Below are positions 35,139-47,578 of a DNA stretch of 64,000 bases, one piece after another. Position numbers and translations under genes: made by a program. Source of the DNA: Parastagonospora avenae f. sp. tritici 18332-5 (Eukaryota; Ascomycota; Dothideomycetes; Pleosporales; Phaeosphaeriaceae); NCBI GenBank assembly GCA_022559985.1, contig JAFJTR010000021.1, positions 1 through 64,000 on the forward strand, given 5' to 3'. Below the pieces are notes generated by a model. It had not been told where the DNA came from. It ran no database searches and saw only the letters and a program-made list of their open reading frames with translations. Each line of letters starts with the position of its first letter. Positions within the stretch are counted from its first letter, which is position 1.

Positions 35139-38100
35139 ATGTGTAAGTTCCGTCCTTGAACTCAGATGATGTCAAAAGCCATGGGAGTTATCTACTATGA
35201 AACGCCCTTCTACGCGGCGTGGGTGCGAAACTGCCGCCCGGTCATGTGCAACCACATTTGCAGTTTTGTCTTGACGTCGAATTTCTTTTCTGTTTGCAAC
35301 TTGCGCTGACTCCAGCAGCTGCTTCCTTCCCACTCCTGCAAGCCCGACAAGCTGCTGGGAATGCGTCGCACCGTGTAGACAACCCCTCTTCAGCCTCCCG
35401 TGAGCCCAGCCAGACCCGCGGACGAGCGCTTACGGCCTCCTCACACACAAAGTCCCCACGCTCGCAGACGCCTGCCGTATTCGCTGCCAGCAGCAACTCC
35501 AGCCCCGACCGCACCGTTGGCAGCTTGGAGCGCAAGCCTTCAGGCTCCTACGCCCACAACCGAAACACATCTATCGTACATGGCATACAGCACTCGAGGA
35601 ACACCAGCTTCGTCAACTCCCCGGCCACAAGCCCGCTCAGTCCCCAGGCCATCGCTGTGGCCGTGGCAACTCTAGATGGAGCCGTCATGTCTCAAGAATC
35701 TATAGCGGAGGCCTTTGCCGCGAATGGTATACAGCCGGGTGCAGCCCACACAAACGGCCATGCGGCTGCTGCGGCGTCGACAGCCGGAGGCAGCGATGTT
35801 ACCTGTACTCATCGCAAACCGGAGCGGGCACCGAGCAGGTCATCGCGAAGGGGACACAACCAACAACGCTCCCAGTCGCGGCACCCCCCGACTAACCATG
35901 AGCTGAAAACAGTGGGCGAATTCGCGCTTCACCACCTGTTCAATGCTTTCATCGGCCAGGCTGAACTGAAGATCAACCAATGCATGACAGACAGAGGCCA
36001 GCCCGAGGCTAGGGTCGAGTCTATATGTGGTCCCGGCGTAGACACAGAATTCGATCAGCTTATAGCAGCTCTCGGGCACATCGCACGGCCGGCGCCAAAG
36101 CCCCTCATCGATTCCATCATGCTGTGGCGGAAGAAGAAGAGCTCGGATGCTTACGAGCAGCGTGCTCTGTTGCAAAATGTAAGCGGCTCCCTACTCATTG
36201 ATGGCTTGTTTGCTGATCGTACCAAAGGCCCAGAAAAGCGTTCCGCCCCATACTGGATTACCACGTCGGAATACTGAGCCGGTCCATCAGCTCGCTGACA
36301 ACCAGTCTATCACATCCCCGGCCTCACCTGGGCACCTGCCTGCTTTACAACGGACAGTGTCCCAAGCCGAACAACGATCAACCGTTTCAACGTACATATT
36401 GTGCCGAGTGCTGATCGAAGTCATGAACCAGACCAACTTGCACAATCTCGGTTCAGAAATGGCGGAGCGTCTGCTTGGACTGTTCTACGGACAGCTGAGC
36501 ACCATGGACCCCGACCTGGTTGAGCTTTCACCAATCAATTTTGCAAACTGGACCGTCTACAGTCAGTTGCTAGGTGTGATGAGCGCACTCGTTCCCACCC
36601 ATGTCCAGGACAGATTTATCGCCGACTTGAAAGTTATAGACGGACAGATGGCCATCAAGGGACAATACAACAGAGACGCCGAGGCCAAAGGGGCTCTTCT
36701 TCTACGCGCTCTACGCAATGTGAAGATCAAGACCTATCCGGAAGATGCATGGGATCGCTCATGCGACTTCATGCTCTGCATGGCCAAGCTCTATACCAAT
36801 GCTCACGGCCAGCCAATGAAGTACGCATATTGCCAGGTACTCCGAGAGCTTCTTCTACGAGTGGCTTCAAATGCCACAGTCGAAATCAATGGTCCAAAAT
36901 GGAAACCCTCAATCGATATGATGAAGCAAAGAACCTCCATCCTGTTAGGCAAACCAAAACACTGGCAGGAAGCATTCCCTCTCATGGTGGCACTTCTTTG
37001 TGTTTCCCCCATGGAGTCCTTCTTGTCACAATGGCTCGCTTTGGCGTTAGCTACGCAACCAAAGCTGAAGGAACGTACGACCAGAGCCATCGCACTCCGT
37101 GGAATTTGTCGCCTTGTCTGGGCCTATCTGTACCGAAAAGGGACTGAGCCGCCTAACCTTGCCGTTCGACGACTGGAAGAGGTAATCCGGATGGTGTTTC
37201 AACCTGGTCGGAAATCGTACCTCTCCACAGAGCCTGTCATCGCTGAGCCGCTCATTCAGCTTACGCGCATGATTGGCTTCAAATACCAGGACCTCTGTTT
37301 CAAAACCATCATATTTCCCTTGCTCAATTCTGAAATGTTCACCTCCAGTCGTGAGCTTCGTGTGGACAATTTGGAGCCCGACCGAGTTGTGATCGGAATC
37401 CGCTCCTTTCTTGCCATCATGGCTGATCTAGAAAACACCGTGCAGCCACCATTCCCGATTACATTCGATTTCGATCCAAACGCTATTTCCTCTGAGGTTC
37501 CAGCTCCCCCAATGAGCCCGCAGCCGCTGCAACAGCTGTCACTGAAGTCGACCCTCAAAGAAGAACGCTTATCACGACCGGTGAACTTCAATGGATTCGG
37601 TGAAGTAGCAAAAGAATACTACGTTCGCTTTTGCAAGATCTTGGGGGAGATCACCATCATTTGTGACAATGCCTTTGGTGGACAGGCCGCCCTCGACGAG
37701 AAGTTTTCTCTACAAACACCGAAAACACCCATGTCCGAAGCCTTTAGCTTCGGTCGCCGCGAGGATCATCAGACGCCAACGGACCCAAGGCAAGGCTTTT
37801 ATGATTTGCTGCATGTCGCAGTTCAAGCTCTGCCACGTTGCTTGTCTCCGCACATCCCCTTCAATTCCCTTGTTAATTTGCTTTGCACCGGAACTGCTCA
37901 TGTCCAAAGTAACATTGCCGCATCATCCGCTCAATCACTTAAGTCAATTGCTAGGCAATCACACGCACAGCAAGTGACCATCGGGTTCGCGCGCTTCATA
38001 TTCAACTTCGATGATCGTTACGCGACCATGTCTGATGGTGGCATGCTCGGAGCAGGTCACATTGAGAGTACGCTGAGATTGTACGTGGAGCTATTGCAGA

Positions 38101-41100
38101 TCTGGATTGAAGAGATCAAGCTCAAGACACGCAAGGCTGCCTTGGATACACCAGATGATGGCTCTGGTAGTCGAGCCGCTCAGCTTGACTTATCGTCGGT
38201 TTGGGCACACGTTGATGAAATCGAGTCACATGGTCTGTTCTTCCTGTGCTCACCATCACGCCGTGTAAGATCGTACGCAGTTACTGTTCTTCGCTTAATT
38301 ACTGAGTTCGATACTGCCCTGGGTGGATCTAACACCCGCGTCATCCGAGTCATGGAAGGCAGCCCGCAAAGGGTGTTGGACATCAGTGATGAGAAACTCT
38401 CCCTCGCTGAACGTAGCCGGCTTCAACGCGGCATGCGCAAAAGCAACGTTCAGAGTACGCTGGTTGAACTCTGCAGTAGCGATGTGCCCTACGATTCGAC
38501 TCTTTGGTTCAAGATCTTCCCGAACCTGATTCGTATCAGTTTTGAGGTTTGCCCATTTGCTGTCACGCTCACAAGGGACATCGTATGCGCCAGACTTTCG
38601 CAAATGCATCGCACTCTGCTCTTGCTTGCAGACGGACATCGTGCGACCCCTTACTCGCCGTTTGATCCCAATCCCGGAAAGATTAGTGGGCGTCTAGCTT
38701 CTACTTCGCCAGAGGTGGTCGTTGAGCAGTGGAAGCTGTATCTCATTTTTGCCTTTACAACATTGACGAATCTTGGCCCAAGTGCTCTGCCATCCGCACA
38801 GCCCCAAACAGCACATTCTAGGAAGAGCTCAAAGTCGTCCCAAAAGAGCACTAACAAGCTCTATACAGCTACCGAGCTCTTCTCCAAGGTTCTCCCATTC
38901 CTGTCAGTTGATGATAGCGCCATTAGAGATGCTGCTGTCGTCGGTCTCGGGTCGGTCAACCGCAACCTATATCGCACGCTACTGGAGACCCTTCAGGGAC
39001 ATGTCGCTGCATGCGCCGAAGAGGCGAAAACTCGCCTCGCCACACACAATCGCACCCTCAGTAGTCCGCGTCGAAACTTTCGCACTGACCATCTTCGCAC
39101 CGAAATCACACATGTCTACAAGCTCACATCCCAATTCCTCAAGGTCCCTAATGCAGACAGCGACGAATGGATTCTGAACAATCTCATGAACTATACGAAA
39201 GATTTACGAATATTCCTCAGCGACACCGAGATTCAAAATGACGCACACTTCTTAAAATTACGTACACATTACTGCGGCTTGGTCGAAGTCTTATACGAAG
39301 GCGTCAGCAAGACTAGCGATCCACTTCAGTGGATGCCGTTTCAAGCGCGTAAGGCTGCATTCACATTGATGGAAGAATGGTGTGGATACGCTGCCAATCA
39401 AGCCCAGATACGACAAAGAGAAGAGCAAATGCGACGGTCTATGCTCGATCGCGAAGTTGACATGGGTCACAAGAACCAGGCTAGCGCAGCACACGAGATT
39501 GAAAGACGAGACCTTCGTACAGCAGCCCTTAGCGCCATGGCTGCTCTGTGTGCCGGGCCCGTCAGTATTACCACTGACAGCAAAGTCCTGCTCCAATTTG
39601 ATGTGCGGCGCATGTTATCATGGATCGATAGCATCTTTGAAACGCCTAGCGACAGAACTCATGCAATCGGTCGTCGAGCTCTAACCAACCTACTCATCCA
39701 CAATCGAGAACACCCTTACCTGCTGGATAGGGCGATTGAGATGTGCTACCTTTCGAAGTCGGCCAAGGCGCTAGAGAGCTACTTTGAAGTGGTCACACAA
39801 GTTCTGACGCACCATGAACAGTACACGCTCCCCTTCTGGAAAGTGCTGAGTGCTGGCCTCTACACTCTTGGACATGAACATAGTGGGATCCGGATGAAGT
39901 CAGCACGACTGCTCCGAACCCTCGAAGCCCGAGAACAAAAGAACTCAAAGCTACAGGATCTCGACATCAGTATCTCTGACAAGACAATTGCCGTGTACAA
40001 ACTTGCTCAATTCGAAACATCGCGTCGGCTTGCCAAGCAGCACTCAGAGCTTGCGTTCTTGGTTTTCTCACAGTTCTCATACTACTTCAAAGACCTGCAG
40101 CCTGATCATCAACGCAATATGGTGGCCGCAATGCTGCCATGGGTGCAAACTGTTGAACTTCAGGTCAATGCAGATGGGGGCCCCACCGCCAATTCATACA
40201 TGCTCCTCGTCAATATGTTCGAGATCACAGTTCGATGTGGTAATGCTTTGCACAACGAGATTCAAGCACTCTGGCAAGCGTTAGCCACGGGTCCGTACGG
40301 AGGAAATGTGCAGCTGATTCTGAACTTCATCATCAACTTGTGCCTAGACAAGCGCGAGCAGAACTATGTGGACTTTTCAAAACAGATTGTCGTTCACTTG
40401 TCCAGTACCCCGGCTGGCTTGAAGGTAGTGGAATTTCTGCTTATGCAGATCAACCCACGCTCAATGGTCAGTGAGAAGCGGGAGCCAGTGGTACCTCCAC
40501 CAGATGCCGCCAATCTGCCCTATCTTGCTGATCTGAGCGCTTTGCTTCCGAGCAGCAACAAACAGGTATGTAAACGCAAGAACTTATATTAACAGTCGCT
40601 AACTACGTCAGTCCGGGTACGCTCTTGGACAGATCTGTCTGATCCTACTGGTCGATCTTATGGTATCGCCTGTTGAAGTTGCCCACGAGCACATCCCCCT
40701 GCTGCTTCAGGTCGTCACAGTACTTTGGGACCACTATACTCCTGTAGTCCAAGATCAAGCGCGAGAGATGCTGGTCCACCTTATTCACGAGCTCGTCATC
40801 TCCAAGATTGACGATGATACACTAGGTATTGACAAACGATCGATCGAAGACTTTATTGAGAATGTTCGACAACATGACGTCAGAGTGGTTTGGAATTACG
40901 ATGATAAGAACGGCAAAGATGCAGAGGATTCGGGCGCAAAGGTTCCGGAATCCATGGTCTATGTCGCAGCAGAAGTCTTGAAGTTCTTCTCACTGGCATA
41001 TCCTGGGCTAAGAGAAGCGTGGGGAAGGGTTGCCCTGAGCTGGGCCACATCTTGCCCCGTACGACACCTAGCTTGTCGATCCTTCCAGCTATTCCGATGC

Positions 41101-43062
41101 ATATTGAGTTCTCTCGATCAGCAGATGCTATCCGACATGCTCGCACGACTCTCAAACACGATCTCAGATGAAGAAAGCGACATCCAGACTTTCTCTATGG
41201 AGATCCTTACGACTTTGCGAGCTATAATCGAGGCACTGGCACCGGGAGACTTGATACAATACCCACAGCTATTTTGGACTACATGTGCCTGCCTCGACAC
41301 AATACATGAAGGAGAATTCATGGAGAGCTTGCTCATGCTAGACAGGTTTCTAGACAAACTTGACCTAGGCGATACAGCGGTGTTGCAGATTCTCGAAGAT
41401 AGCCGTCCGGACAAGTGGGAAGGCAACTTCGAAGGCTTGGCTCAACTCACTTATAAGGGCGTACGGTCCAGCGTCTGCCTCGATAGATCCCTGCTGATAC
41501 TTGAGAGACTGGTCGTGCTACCGTCCAGCCGCATTGTGGGCGATGATAGCCGTATGGTGTACATTGTACTAGCCAATCTACCACGATTCCTGCGGTCTTT
41601 CGACTCACCAGCCAAAAACCCCGGCGTTAGAGCTACTGCCGAAGTCCTTGCCCGCGTAGCCGACGAGCAACAGTGCTCCGCACTGTCAGACGCCCTGACT
41701 GCTTTTGCACTGAAGCGATATCGGGCGCAGAAAGATTTCCTTGGCCAGCTGATGTCTGCTATTCGCACGACATTCTTCCCTGACCTCGAATACGGAAGCC
41801 TGGTCTTTCTCTTCAGCCTCCTGACCAACAGCATTGACTGGATGAAGATCAAGACTATGGAAGTACTTTGTGTCCTGCTCCCGGATATTGACATGCGCAA
41901 AGCGGAGATCGTTGCAAAAGGAGCCGATCTGATATCACCGCTCTTGCGATTGTTACAGAGCGAGTTCTGTCCTCAAGCTTTACGAGTATTCGACTTTGTT
42001 CTCGACCTGAACACGACAATGTCGGCAACACCGCAAGAGAGGCAACACATGCGTATGAGTATGGCCGGGCCGCATTCAACTAAGAATTACAAGAAGCAGT
42101 TTGACAGGACCGTTTCGTTGTACGGGATCCCTGAAGAGAGTGGCTGGTCCATTCCCATGCCGGCGCACCATTCGCATCTGACGCGCGCAAACGTACACGC
42201 TGTCTTCTATACTTGCGCCAATCTTGAGGGCAATGACATCCCAGCAACAGCTACGCCCAACATCGAGTTTCGTCAGGAGGAATTCCCTTTCAGCCCACTC
42301 TCAGAGTACCGCACGGCTACCATGACCTCCGAAGACACTCGTGGTGACAGTCATATTGGAGAGCTAGTCATGAAGCTCGACAGCCTGGACGATTTCTTCG
42401 AGGACGACGACGATGATGCTGAAACACTCACTGATCTCCCGAACTTCTCACCCACTCGCTACACGCATGGCCCTTATTCTACCGACATGCGAGAGAACCT
42501 CTACGATCAGCAAACTGCGCCAATCTTGAACAAATCGCTTACGCGCAACGGTAGCATAACTTCCTTCCAGACCGGCTTCATGCCTGATGTCAAGCACTTA
42601 CCGACCAGAGATCCGGGCGTAATGACGCCTGGAGCTTTCAACGCTTTCGCGCCGCCCAACGCTAGCGTCGCGTCAATGACCAGCGTGCCCTCGCGGCCAG
42701 GCCTACACGCTCGATCCGTGACATCACCATCAGCACCAAATGCGCCTCCACGTATCTCACCTGCGTTATCATTCACGGCATTCGACGAGCATGATGAGCC
42801 ATTCTCCGACGACGAATATACTTCGGGTCGGACGGGTAGCGCAGACAAGGGCAATTTCAGTCTCGAGACTGTGCTGAAGCCTGTTGCGCAAGACACACGT
42901 AGCCGGTTACGAAGCGGCATGCGCAGACTTACTGGTGGTGGCGGTGACAACAAAGAAGGGGCCAAAACCCGGGAGGCTATCAAACAGGCGTTGCAGAAGA
43001 GTCCGCAGGTTCCGAAAGTACCAGACATCTATCTTGTCAATCCGAAAAGCGCGGATCTTTGA
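35139..43062 (+). CDS. TAO3: Cell morphogenesis protein PAG1/Tao3 (Furry/Mor2 family scaffold)
   Basis: Exons: ...-35142, 35316-36178, 36228-40565, 40612-43062. If translation starts at the ATG at 35139 the product is 2551 aa. The frame of exon 1 is open back to about 35035 without another ATG, so a further upstream exon is possible. The Ser-rich N-terminus (RGRALTASSHTKSPRSQTP, then NRNTSIVHG) is followed by KTVGEFALHHLFNAFIGQAE and the long HEAT/ARM-like Furry domains; the C-terminus is disordered with a short acidic patch (FEDDDDDAE). Family role: scaffold of the RAM/MOR network with the NDR kinase Cbk1/Orb6 and Mob2, controlling polarised growth and septation. The length and splice joins are consistent; no disruption seen. 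Confidence 0.93.
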
Positions 43063-43320
43063 TTGTCGTCATGGAAACAGATTAATGGGAAATGCAATGG
43101 ATATAGCGACATGCAAGGAACATTTGTGGAAACCATGCTAGAAAGAGGAGGCACTATATTCGGGACCATCTACTGGCGTTCTTACTTCTTCCGCACATGG
43201 CATGGTAATGTATGGGCAAACATATACGCTCCTTTTTCTTATCCGCGAGATACCAGTTGAAAGTTTCGAAATTTAATTTAATGCATGTTTCACCCCAACG
43301 TATATCTTTTGCCTCGCTCA

Positions 43321-43845
43321 CTAGGCCTCCGCCGCATATTCCGGCACCACGTCCAACTCCCAAATCCCCTGCTCTAACCGATAGTCAAAAACCTCGTCGC
43401 CTTCCGTGCAAGTTATCCATTTCTCATCCGGCGTCGCGAGCCCGAGTTCATGATACCTACTCCTCGTAACCGCAGTCAAGAAATACACAGGCCCAGCATT
43501 ACTCGTCACCTCATCTACCTCCCCATACATGCCCTCTCTCTCCGCCGCCAACAATCGCGCCGTCATCTCCGGGCCCTTAGGCACATAGCCCGGCACCATG
43601 GCCAGACTCGTGCTCATCGCCTGGAACATCTTTGAGAGCAGGGTACCAGTAGGCGGAGTGTTTGGAGAAGGTGAAGCCCACTTCGGGTGGTCTTCGAGGA
43701 CTTCGGGCCAGGAGGTTGTGGTGTGCCAGGCGTTGCGCTGGTAGGAGAGGACGATGTAGGGGTTTGTGGTGCGAATTACGACGGGGCCGGCGGGGTGGTG
43801 GAGGAAGTATAGCATGGTTTTTGTTGGGGTGTGTCTGCTGGTCAT
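43321..43845 (-). CDS. Hypothetical protein (174 aa)
   Basis: Single-exon minus-strand gene convergent with PAG1 (258 bp between stops). The ATG at 43845 is used; a second Met at residue 11 (MLYFLHHPAGPVVIRTTNP) is possible. The product is well balanced in composition, with folded-looking segments (YIVLSYQRNAWHT, AGPVYFLTAVTRSRYHELGL, KWITCTEGDEVFDYRL) and no signal peptide or membrane helix. It is probably a soluble cytosolic protein restricted to fungi. I do not recognise a family, but codon use and absence of stops make a real gene likely. Confidence 0.6.
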   Translation of the reverse strand: MTSRHTPTKTMLYFLHHPAGPVVIRTTNPYIVLSYQRNAWHTTTSWPEVLEDHPKWASPSPNTPPTGTLLSKMFQAMSTSLAMVPGYVPKGPEMTARLLAAEREGMYGEVDEVTSNAGPVYFLTAVTRSRYHELGLATPDEKWITCTEGDEVFDYRLEQGIWELDVVPEYAAEA

Positions 43846-44419
43846 CTGGTTTGTGATTGTGGTTATGGTTGAGGGGGTTTTGGGGGTTGCTTGCTGGGAG
43901 GGTGGGGAGGGTATGTGCTTTTAAGTGAGGCGCGGGTATCAAGTGTGAAATGAATGGGGGTGATTTGAGCATGCTGGTGATTGAAGTGTTGCGTGTTCAA
44001 TGCAGCTGAAGATTGACTGGCCGCAGTGGCGAGCGTCTTCGCCACATGAAGGAATGTTTCGGCCTAGGATTCACATTCTGAACGGTCCCAGGTGATTCTT
44101 TGGACGATATTATGTATCTTGGTCGCATACAAGCAACTCACCAGTCTACAATTTTGGACTGGAGACACCTCACATTCCAAGATCTATCGCAAATGGCCCT
44201 CGCGCTTGAAGCCGAAACAATCTACCAGTTTTAGAATAGCATATTGTTAGAAACAAAGTGGTGTATCCTTCCTCCATCGGAAAGCGAAGATGCGGTTGTG
44301 CTGCTGCCGAGCAAACCTGGGGCAGGTGCTAGCAAGCACCTCGTCGTCATGTTTGTCCTTCTCTGGTCAGCGAGCTTACCCGTACAACACATTTTATCAA
44401 AACCACGCAGTCGCTCAAC
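43846..44419. other. Divergent intergenic, 574 bp
   Basis: Between two hypothetical genes transcribed away from each other. No recognisable element beyond promoter DNA. Confidence 0.45.
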
Positions 44420-45190
44420 ATGCATTATTTGATCAAAGTCCCCGGTTTCACGCATCCTTATCTCACTATTCTTGTTTTCATAGCCCACGATTTTCGGAAA
44501 TGGGGTCACGAAGTCTCTGTACATGCACTCGACTCAAAATACATAATCGAAGTCAAGTTCCAGGAGGGGAAGCGAAAGCTGGCAGCCAGTCGACCTAGTG
44601 TGACCGAGATGTGGGCGAAGCAGTTCATGCATCAGCGCGCAGGCTACTCATCGACACCCACTGTCCTCTCACAGGCAGACACGAGGCTAGACCGTATGTC
44701 AAGAATGGTCGAAGACTTTTTCCGAAACATCGCCGCAATCGGAGAGTCCGTTCCGATGACAAAAGTTCACTGGTGGTCACCGAAGCTCTTGAGGTCAGCA
44801 CATACGCCTCTACCCAAGGACCCAGGTCTTAACCTGGTTGTACTGTGCATACGATTATTGCATAGCATCCAATACACCCAGAATGCGCTTGTACTTGCTA
44901 GCCGGTTCACGGTCGTGGATTCAGTAATTCTTCAGTTTCGACACGACGAAAAGGTGGACACGGCGCACCTCCTACATGCAGTCAAACAGGTGGAGGCTGT
45001 GCCGGGACGCTTATCACCGGTGTGGTCAATTGATCAGACAACGGGTATGGGGCAAGTGCAGATTTTTGTAGATGTGGGCGATTGTGTGGCAGGGGTAGGG
45101 AACGAAGGCGAGTTTATGGAACAGCCTTCGCCTCTCTATGCTCCGGGTGGACAGCCACCGGTATATGAGGTATATGAAGGCCAAGATTGA
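44420..45190 (+). CDS. Hypothetical protein (256 aa)
   Basis: Single-exon frame starting at an ATG in fair context (TCAACATGCA). The product has a hydrophobic patch at residues 13-22 that is too short for a clear signal peptide, a charged middle, a hydrophobic segment (LNLVVLCIRLLHSI, about 138-151), and a C-terminal part reading MGQVQIFVDVGDCVAGVG before a Pro-rich, Tyr/Glu ending. No catalytic motif was found. Start and possible further exons are uncertain. The unbroken 771-nt frame and balanced composition support a gene; function unknown. Confidence 0.48.
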   Translation: MHYLIKVPGFTHPYLTILVFIAHDFRKWGHEVSVHALDSKYIIEVKFQEGKRKLAASRPSVTEMWAKQFMHQRAGYSSTPTVLSQADTRLDRMSRMVEDFFRNIAAIGESVPMTKVHWWSPKLLRSAHTPLPKDPGLNLVVLCIRLLHSIQYTQNALVLASRFTVVDSVILQFRHDEKVDTAHLLHAVKQVEAVPGRLSPVWSIDQTTGMGQVQIFVDVGDCVAGVGNEGEFMEQPSPLYAPGGQPPVYEVYEGQD

Positions 45191-45660
45191 TGAGCTTTCG
45201 CGTTCATGGGAACTTTGAAGTCTTAGCTAGACAAAGCAGGTTTTCGTTCCTCAAAATGCTGTTCGAAGCGAACCATTTGTACTTCTTCTCAATCTTTCAA
45301 GCCGTCCCAAGCCGCAAGAGAGCGATCACCGCGAAGTAGACTGTGTAACATAGTGTAGCAAAGAAAAGCCACCATGGGGTTATGGCAATCGCGAGAAAAG
45401 TGAACACGGAAGAGGTCTGGGCTTATCCGAGATAGCGCGGTTCATCTAGCCACTAGTACGCACTAGTCTGCTAGTATGTCTCTTCAGGATACGCGGATAC
45501 GGCCCCTATCTCCCCGAGTGTGAAGAACCTAAATAGCGCAGCCCGCGATTCAGGATGTCTTCGACATGTAATCGTACGAGTCGCTGCTCTTCGACCTATA
45601 TATCGTACTCTGTGCTCTCCGTGCATCCGTCGATTTACGAGCACTTCTTCTTCACTCATC
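45191..45660. other. Intergenic, 470 bp, with in-frame extension of the next gene
   Basis: The last 186 bp (from 45475) are open in frame with the hydrolase ATG at 45661 but contain no ATG in that frame. The encoded stretch is rich in Arg, Ser and hydrophobics; see findings. Confidence 0.4.
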
Positions 45661-47331
45661 ATGGCAAGCGACATCCAAACTCAACCCAAATCTCGGGGCA
45701 TACTTGGTCAAGCTATCGAGCCTCTCTTGTCATGGTTTCTAGGACTTCCTGCCGAGAGATGTAACTTCACCACTCAAGCCCTAAGCATCCCCATCTCAGA
45801 CGGCCTTTCGCGGATAGAGCTTCGTGCCGATCTGTTTCAACCGTTGCTCGATAAACCACTAGGCACAGTCCTCGTCCGCTCTCCCTACGGTCGAGGAATT
45901 CCAATTGCGGTACCACCACGCCAACTTGCCGCGCGTGGTTACCAAGTCCTCATGGTCAGTTGTCGCGGGACATTTGGTTCTGGTGGTGAGTTCGACGCTT
46001 TTCGGACCGAAGTCCAAGACGGGAAAGGTGTCGTTGAGTGGATGAGACAACAGCCGTGGTACACCGGTACCTTTGCTACCATCGGAGGATCTTACATAGG
46101 ATATGTTCAGTGGGCACTGTTGTATGATCCGCCTAAAGACATGGTCGCGGCGGTGCCGGGAGTTGCTCCGCACGACTTTGCACAGCCCATCTGGGGCACC
46201 GGTGCTTTGGACCTTGATATCGTTCGTTGGGCGGATATGATAGTGCATCAGGAAGATCCATTCTCACTCTGGGAGACTTTAAGCAAGACGCGCACGCGTA
46301 AGCTAGAGAGTATTTTCGAAGACGCCACACCACTGGCATCAAACATACATGCTCATCTGGAAGGAAAATTCCCCTGGATGGACAAGGTACTCGCGAAGCC
46401 GGATTTATCGGATCCCTTCTACGAGCCCATGAAGCTTGGCCGGGCTCTCGGGCAGGTACAGACACCCACTCTAATCATCGCAGGATGGTATGACCTCTTC
46501 GTGGAGCAATCTATAGAGCAATACTTGAGACTCAAAGAGCAAGGCTGTAACGTTGCGCTGACTGTTGGACCCTGGTCGCACACCAAAAGCGTCGTGGCGA
46601 CTGAGATGATCCGACACGGCTTTGACTGGATCGAGGAGCATCTCGGCAAACGTGCGGAGGCAAAACGAACAAAGGCTGTGCAATACTTCGTTACCGGTGC
46701 GCAAGAGTGGAAAAGTACTTCCGGCTTTCCACCACAAACCGAACCTACAACCTTCTTTCTGCACGAAGGTGGGGAACTTGCAGGGAAGCCACTTTCTACC
46801 AGCTCCGGGTCTTCAACTTTTACCTTCGACCCGCGGAATCCCACTCCAGAGATTGGAGGCAACGCTCTGTTAACCGGTGGAAGAGTCAATGACACCGCAC
46901 TAGCCACACGAAGTGACGTGCTCGTTTTCGTCACAGCACCGCTTGAAGAAGACATCGAGATATGCGGCAAAGCCGCCATCCAACTTGCCCACTCAACTAG
47001 CAATCCTTACGCCGATATCTTCGTGCGAGTAAGCGAAGTCGATGCCAAAGGAAAGTCTCACAACATCACCGAGACGTTCAAACGTTTGGATCCGAAGCGC
47101 GGCAATGATGGGTTGAAGCTAGCGTTGAACTTTTGCGCTCATCGGTTCTTGAAGGGCAAGAAGATCAGGGTTGTCATCGCAGGAGGGAACTTTCCACAAT
47201 ATGCGAAGAACCATGGCGTTGAGAATAGCGATTTGAACGGCACTGAGATGATTGCTGTCGATCATACCATTCATCACAGTGAGAGTCACATTTCAAATAT
47301 CGTCTTCCCGGTCGTGAAAGTGCCCGAATGA
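45661..47331 (+). CDS. CocE/NonD-family serine hydrolase (X-Pro dipeptidyl-peptidase S15 type)
   Basis: Single exon, 556 aa. The start is the first ATG in frame (CATCATGGCA). An alpha/beta-hydrolase fold is followed by a jelly-roll C-terminal domain typical of PepX_C. Catalytic triad by motif: Ser144 in IGGSYIG, Asp278 in AGWYDLF, His307 in GPWSH. Also present are LVRSPYGRG and the oxyanion-type SCRGTFGSGG. Family members are cocaine-esterase-like acyl esterases, glutaryl-7-ACA acylases or X-Pro peptidases; true substrate specificity is not predictable. No signal peptide, so cytosolic unless an upstream extension is used. Confidence 0.92.
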   Translation: MASDIQTQPKSRGILGQAIEPLLSWFLGLPAERCNFTTQALSIPISDGLSRIELRADLFQPLLDKPLGTVLVRSPYGRGIPIAVPPRQLAARGYQVLMVSCRGTFGSGGEFDAFRTEVQDGKGVVEWMRQQPWYTGTFATIGGSYIGYVQWALLYDPPKDMVAAVPGVAPHDFAQPIWGTGALDLDIVRWADMIVHQEDPFSLWETLSKTRTRKLESIFEDATPLASNIHAHLEGKFPWMDKVLAKPDLSDPFYEPMKLGRALGQVQTPTLIIAGWYDLFVEQSIEQYLRLKEQGCNVALTVGPWSHTKSVVATEMIRHGFDWIEEHLGKRAEAKRTKAVQYFVTGAQEWKSTSGFPPQTEPTTFFLHEGGELAGKPLSTSSGSSTFTFDPRNPTPEIGGNALLTGGRVNDTALATRSDVLVFVTAPLEEDIEICGKAAIQLAHSTSNPYADIFVRVSEVDAKGKSHNITETFKRLDPKRGNDGLKLALNFCAHRFLKGKKIRVVIAGGNFPQYAKNHGVENSDLNGTEMIAVDHTIHHSESHISNIVFPVVKVPE

Positions 47332-47578
47332 GCTCTTTGCAAACCAGGAAGCCCTACGAGAGCGAAGAAAGACTGAATTGGAAGTGAATATTATCTAATC
47401 TACTAAAAACCTAAAGTAAGTCCGCCTTTCGTGGAATTATTCAACGCCTTCTATCCTGCAACGTTCATGCTCGTATCGTCTATCGCTCCTCAACCCCAGA
47501 TCATTTTGTTCTTACAGTCTATCCATATGTTGGTCCTACTGTGCATCCATGCATCTGCTGTCCTTATACTTCACCCAT
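47332..47578. other. Convergent 3' flank, 247 bp
   Basis: Separates the hydrolase (plus) and the NPP1 protein gene (minus). Nothing else seen. Confidence 0.5.

Noticed and set aside
44231..45190. A possible extra 5' exon for the 44420 gene, from the frame 44290-44598
   Set aside because: No donor/acceptor pair joined it to the downstream frame in phase.
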